From Hippasteria phrygiana (lineage: Eukaryota; Echinodermata; Asteroidea; Valvatida; Goniasteridae), in assembly GCA_037893225.1 (NCBI GenBank), contig JAZGUH010000331.1, positions 930,001-994,000 of the forward strand: a stretch of DNA of 64,000 nucleotides. Direction: 5' to 3'. Below are positions 62,132 through 64,000 of the stretch, piece after piece. Each line of letters opens with the position of its first letter. Position 1 is the stretch's first letter. The notes below the pieces were generated by a model. That model was not told the DNA's origin and searched no databases. It saw only the letters and a program-made list of their open reading frames with translations. A program made the position numbers and the translations under genes.

Positions 62132-62471
62132 TAGATCACCTGCTCCCTTTTATCTGCATATATACAGGAATTCGCCGACGCCATTTTTACAGCGGTGCCG
62201 CGCTCGCGTGCAGGCTGTGCGCGTTCTTTAATTTGAGTCGCGTGCGCATTTTGGCAAGTTGTAAACACCCTGTTGGTCGAAGCTGCGTCGAGCGCGTGCG
62301 TCTAACACGCACGCGAGCGCCTCGCCACCGCAGTAAATGCTTCTAATTTTGGTCGCCGGATTAGTCTATACAGACACCACAACTTCTAAGTTCCCCCTCT
62401 AATATTTTTCTGAATAACTGGAAAAGTATTGCATGAATGTGCAAATTTAAAAGGTACAAATGTAAATGATA

Positions 62472-62646
62472 GTATACAAATAATGAATGTTTATGAGTGC
62501 GATGGTAAGAATAATTTCATGAGGTGACAGATTGAATGTTCTATTCCACGAGGCGAAGCCGAGTGGAATGGGACATTCCATCTGTCACCGAATGAAATTA
62601 TTCTTACCATTGCACGAATGTGAAACATACATTATTTGTTTTATAC
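62472..62646. repeat. Long hairpin with ~80 bp arms around GAGGCGAAGCCGAG
   Basis: Arms 62472-62553 and 62564-62646 pair with few mismatches (GGTAAGAATAATTTCAT against its complement). The loop region itself contains a GGC...GCC palindrome. Probably a foldback MITE. Confidence 0.8.
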
Positions 62647-63300
62647 AACGCCTGAATAATTCCGACAGATTGCATGCATGGATTTCTTGGTGTAACGTTA
62701 CAACGTGCCGTTTACCTTCTCAGTCCCGCATAAAACCGCGACAAAAAGTGGTCCAGTTCCGAATCAGTTAAAACTTTAATTGTTGTTCCTACGTGTCTTG
62801 CAAATTCCTCTAATCATTTGATTGCATATTTCATTTGTCTCTTTGTGTTAGCAGCGTCAGCATCGCCTACGAGTTCCAATATTTCGTCGTCTGTTAGGAG
62901 AACAAACCGCGGCAGTTCGGAAACTCGGCCGCCATGTTGTGTGAATGACAGTAGTGACCGTGAAATTAGGGAAGTTCTTTTGGTTCTATCAATGCGCGCG
63001 CACCGTTTGATAGAGCCATGTGATAGAACGTTTTGGGCGGTGCGAGTTCGCGTCGTGTGATGGGTCGAATAATTAAATGCACGTGATCAACGATCCACCA
63101 ATCGGATGGCTGGGATTTATTCAGGTGTTGTATAAAGTGACATGTTCTACACTTGTTTAAAATCTGTGCTTGCCTTTCCGAGTTACAGGCACCAAAATAA
63201 ACATTACACATGTTTCAAAAGTTGCAGCAAAGTGTAATTCACCATTCTGTGAGTTAATACTTTTAAGTTGAGTTTTATTCAAGAATGAGTGCCTCTTTTT
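62647..63300. other. Intergenic, no gene seen
   Basis: Moderately GC-rich with CG-containing blocks at 62870-63060. No domain-bearing frame. Confidence 0.35.
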
Positions 63301-63304
63301 CCTA

Positions 63305-63852
63305 GAGAAAGTTGATGGGTAACGGCGTGTTTAGAGGTGCTCAGGAGAACAGATACGCAGCGAGTGCATCCAAGAAGTCGACCAAAATGAAAGGGGTAGC
63401 GTTATTGTATGGTATGGGCCAGCGTTAGTTCTGAGGGGAAAACGGACTTGGTGATTGTTCATGGGAATCTGACTGGCGCACGTTATGTTAAGGAAATCTT
63501 GGAGCCACATGTGATTCCTTATGCAGCAGCCATAGGCCAAGACTTCATCTTGATGGATGACAATGCTACTCCTCACCGGGCACGGATTGCTTTACAGTTT
63601 CTTGAGGATCGAGGGATTGAAAAGATTGAATGGCCCTCAAAATCTCCGGACTTAAACCCCACTGAGAATCTTTGGGACCAGATTAAATGGGTGACCAACC
63701 GAGTTATTAGGGCAAACACCACATTGGCCCAATTTAACCCAGATGCTGCAGAGAGCATGGGACAACTTGCACCAACAACTTGACCAACCGTGAGCATGTG
63801 TCGTCGCTGCTTGGCAGTTCTGGAGAATAACGGTGGACTAATCCCATACTGA
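63305..63852 (+). pseudogene. Tc1/mariner transposase, 3' two-thirds, frameshifted
   Basis: The main frame (63409-63783) encodes LVIVHGNLTGARYVKEILEP, then FILMDDNATPHRARI (second catalytic Asp), then WPSKSPDLNPTENLWDQIKW (catalytic Glu). Asp and Glu are separated by 34 residues, the Tc1 DD34E signature. A frame change at about 63409 separates an upstream piece with GSVIVWYG. Another near 63750 separates AWDNLHQQ and the terminal MCRRCLAVLENNGGLIPY, which stops at 63850-63852. The enzyme would cut and paste at TA sites, but this copy is dead. The N-terminal HTH part is not visible. Confidence 0.88.
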
Positions 63853-64000
63853 ACTGACAGTTTTTGCTGCAGGATAAACCTGAAAATTTGACTGAAGTTG
63901 AAACAATGCATATCAAGCAAAGCCCGACATAATTAACATTCATTTTGTTGTCATGTTTATTAATTTGTTGTCCGTTTGCTTTTTGAGAATTAGAGGTTTA

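Noticed and set aside
62122..62346. Cys/Arg-rich frame next to the Tc1-like element
   Set aside because: Overlaps the terminal repeat and a GC-rich stretch without domain similarity.

Overview
This is a eukaryotic, intron-rich and transposon-dense genomic window. The one recognisable host gene is a myotubularin-related lipid phosphatase of the MTMR3/MTMR4 type on the + strand. It is read as 14 coding exons between about 852 and the TGA at 50046-50048. The true start exon lies upstream or was not recognised. The organism is probably an invertebrate deuterostome, perhaps an echinoderm. That guess rests on vertebrate-like exon sequence combined with DIRS, THAP-type DNA transposons, tRNA SINEs with (ATT)n tails and abundant acatgtacatg-type simple sequence. 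It is not proven by anything in the window.

Gene layout: PH-GRAM exons (852-1061, 14402-14484, 19124-19302); phosphatase exons (21892-21985, 23989-24102, 24989-25176, 32436-32558, 33723-33834, 37707-37902 with the CSDGWDR active site, 40691-40876, 41567-41737, start of 43228-44517); a long acidic/Ser-rich linker and coiled coil (43228-44517); and a two-exon FYVE finger (46129-46325, 49892-50048). All junctions are GT-AG, all phases agree, and the exons sum to 3300 nt (1099 codons plus stop).

The introns and the 14 kb of downstream DNA are a graveyard of mobile elements, many with target-site duplications (TSDs) that can be read directly. (1) Intron 1 holds a nested stack at 6845-13053: a hAT-type MITE split by a second DNA element, which itself contains a third TIR element and a degenerate DIRS-like tyrosine-recombinase retrotransposon on the - strand. 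(2) Six copies of one ~0.5 kb hAT-like MITE (TIR TAGGGCTGTYC) lie at 3599, 4592, 6845, 15846, 27177 and 51956. (3) Two TTAA-target MITE families are present, with eight copies in total. (4) 19599-21698 is an internally deleted DNA transposon with two converging gene starts, SAP-type and THAP-type. (5) 48821-49774 is a second TTAA element with a THAP remnant facing another acidic ORF fragment. (6) 27795-32238 is a 4.4 kb element with an 8-bp TSD that carries a further insertion in a poly-G tract. (7) Tigger/pogo and Tc1 transposase pseudogenes lie at about 25.4 kb, 61.7 kb and 63.4 kb. (8) Several tRNA-derived SINEs are present.

No second host gene, functional tRNA, rRNA or CRISPR was found. 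The region after 50048 (3' flank) contains only repeats and unannotated AT-rich DNA. The most interesting parts are the two deletion-derivative transposons that preserve paired gene starts, and the dated nested-insertion stack.
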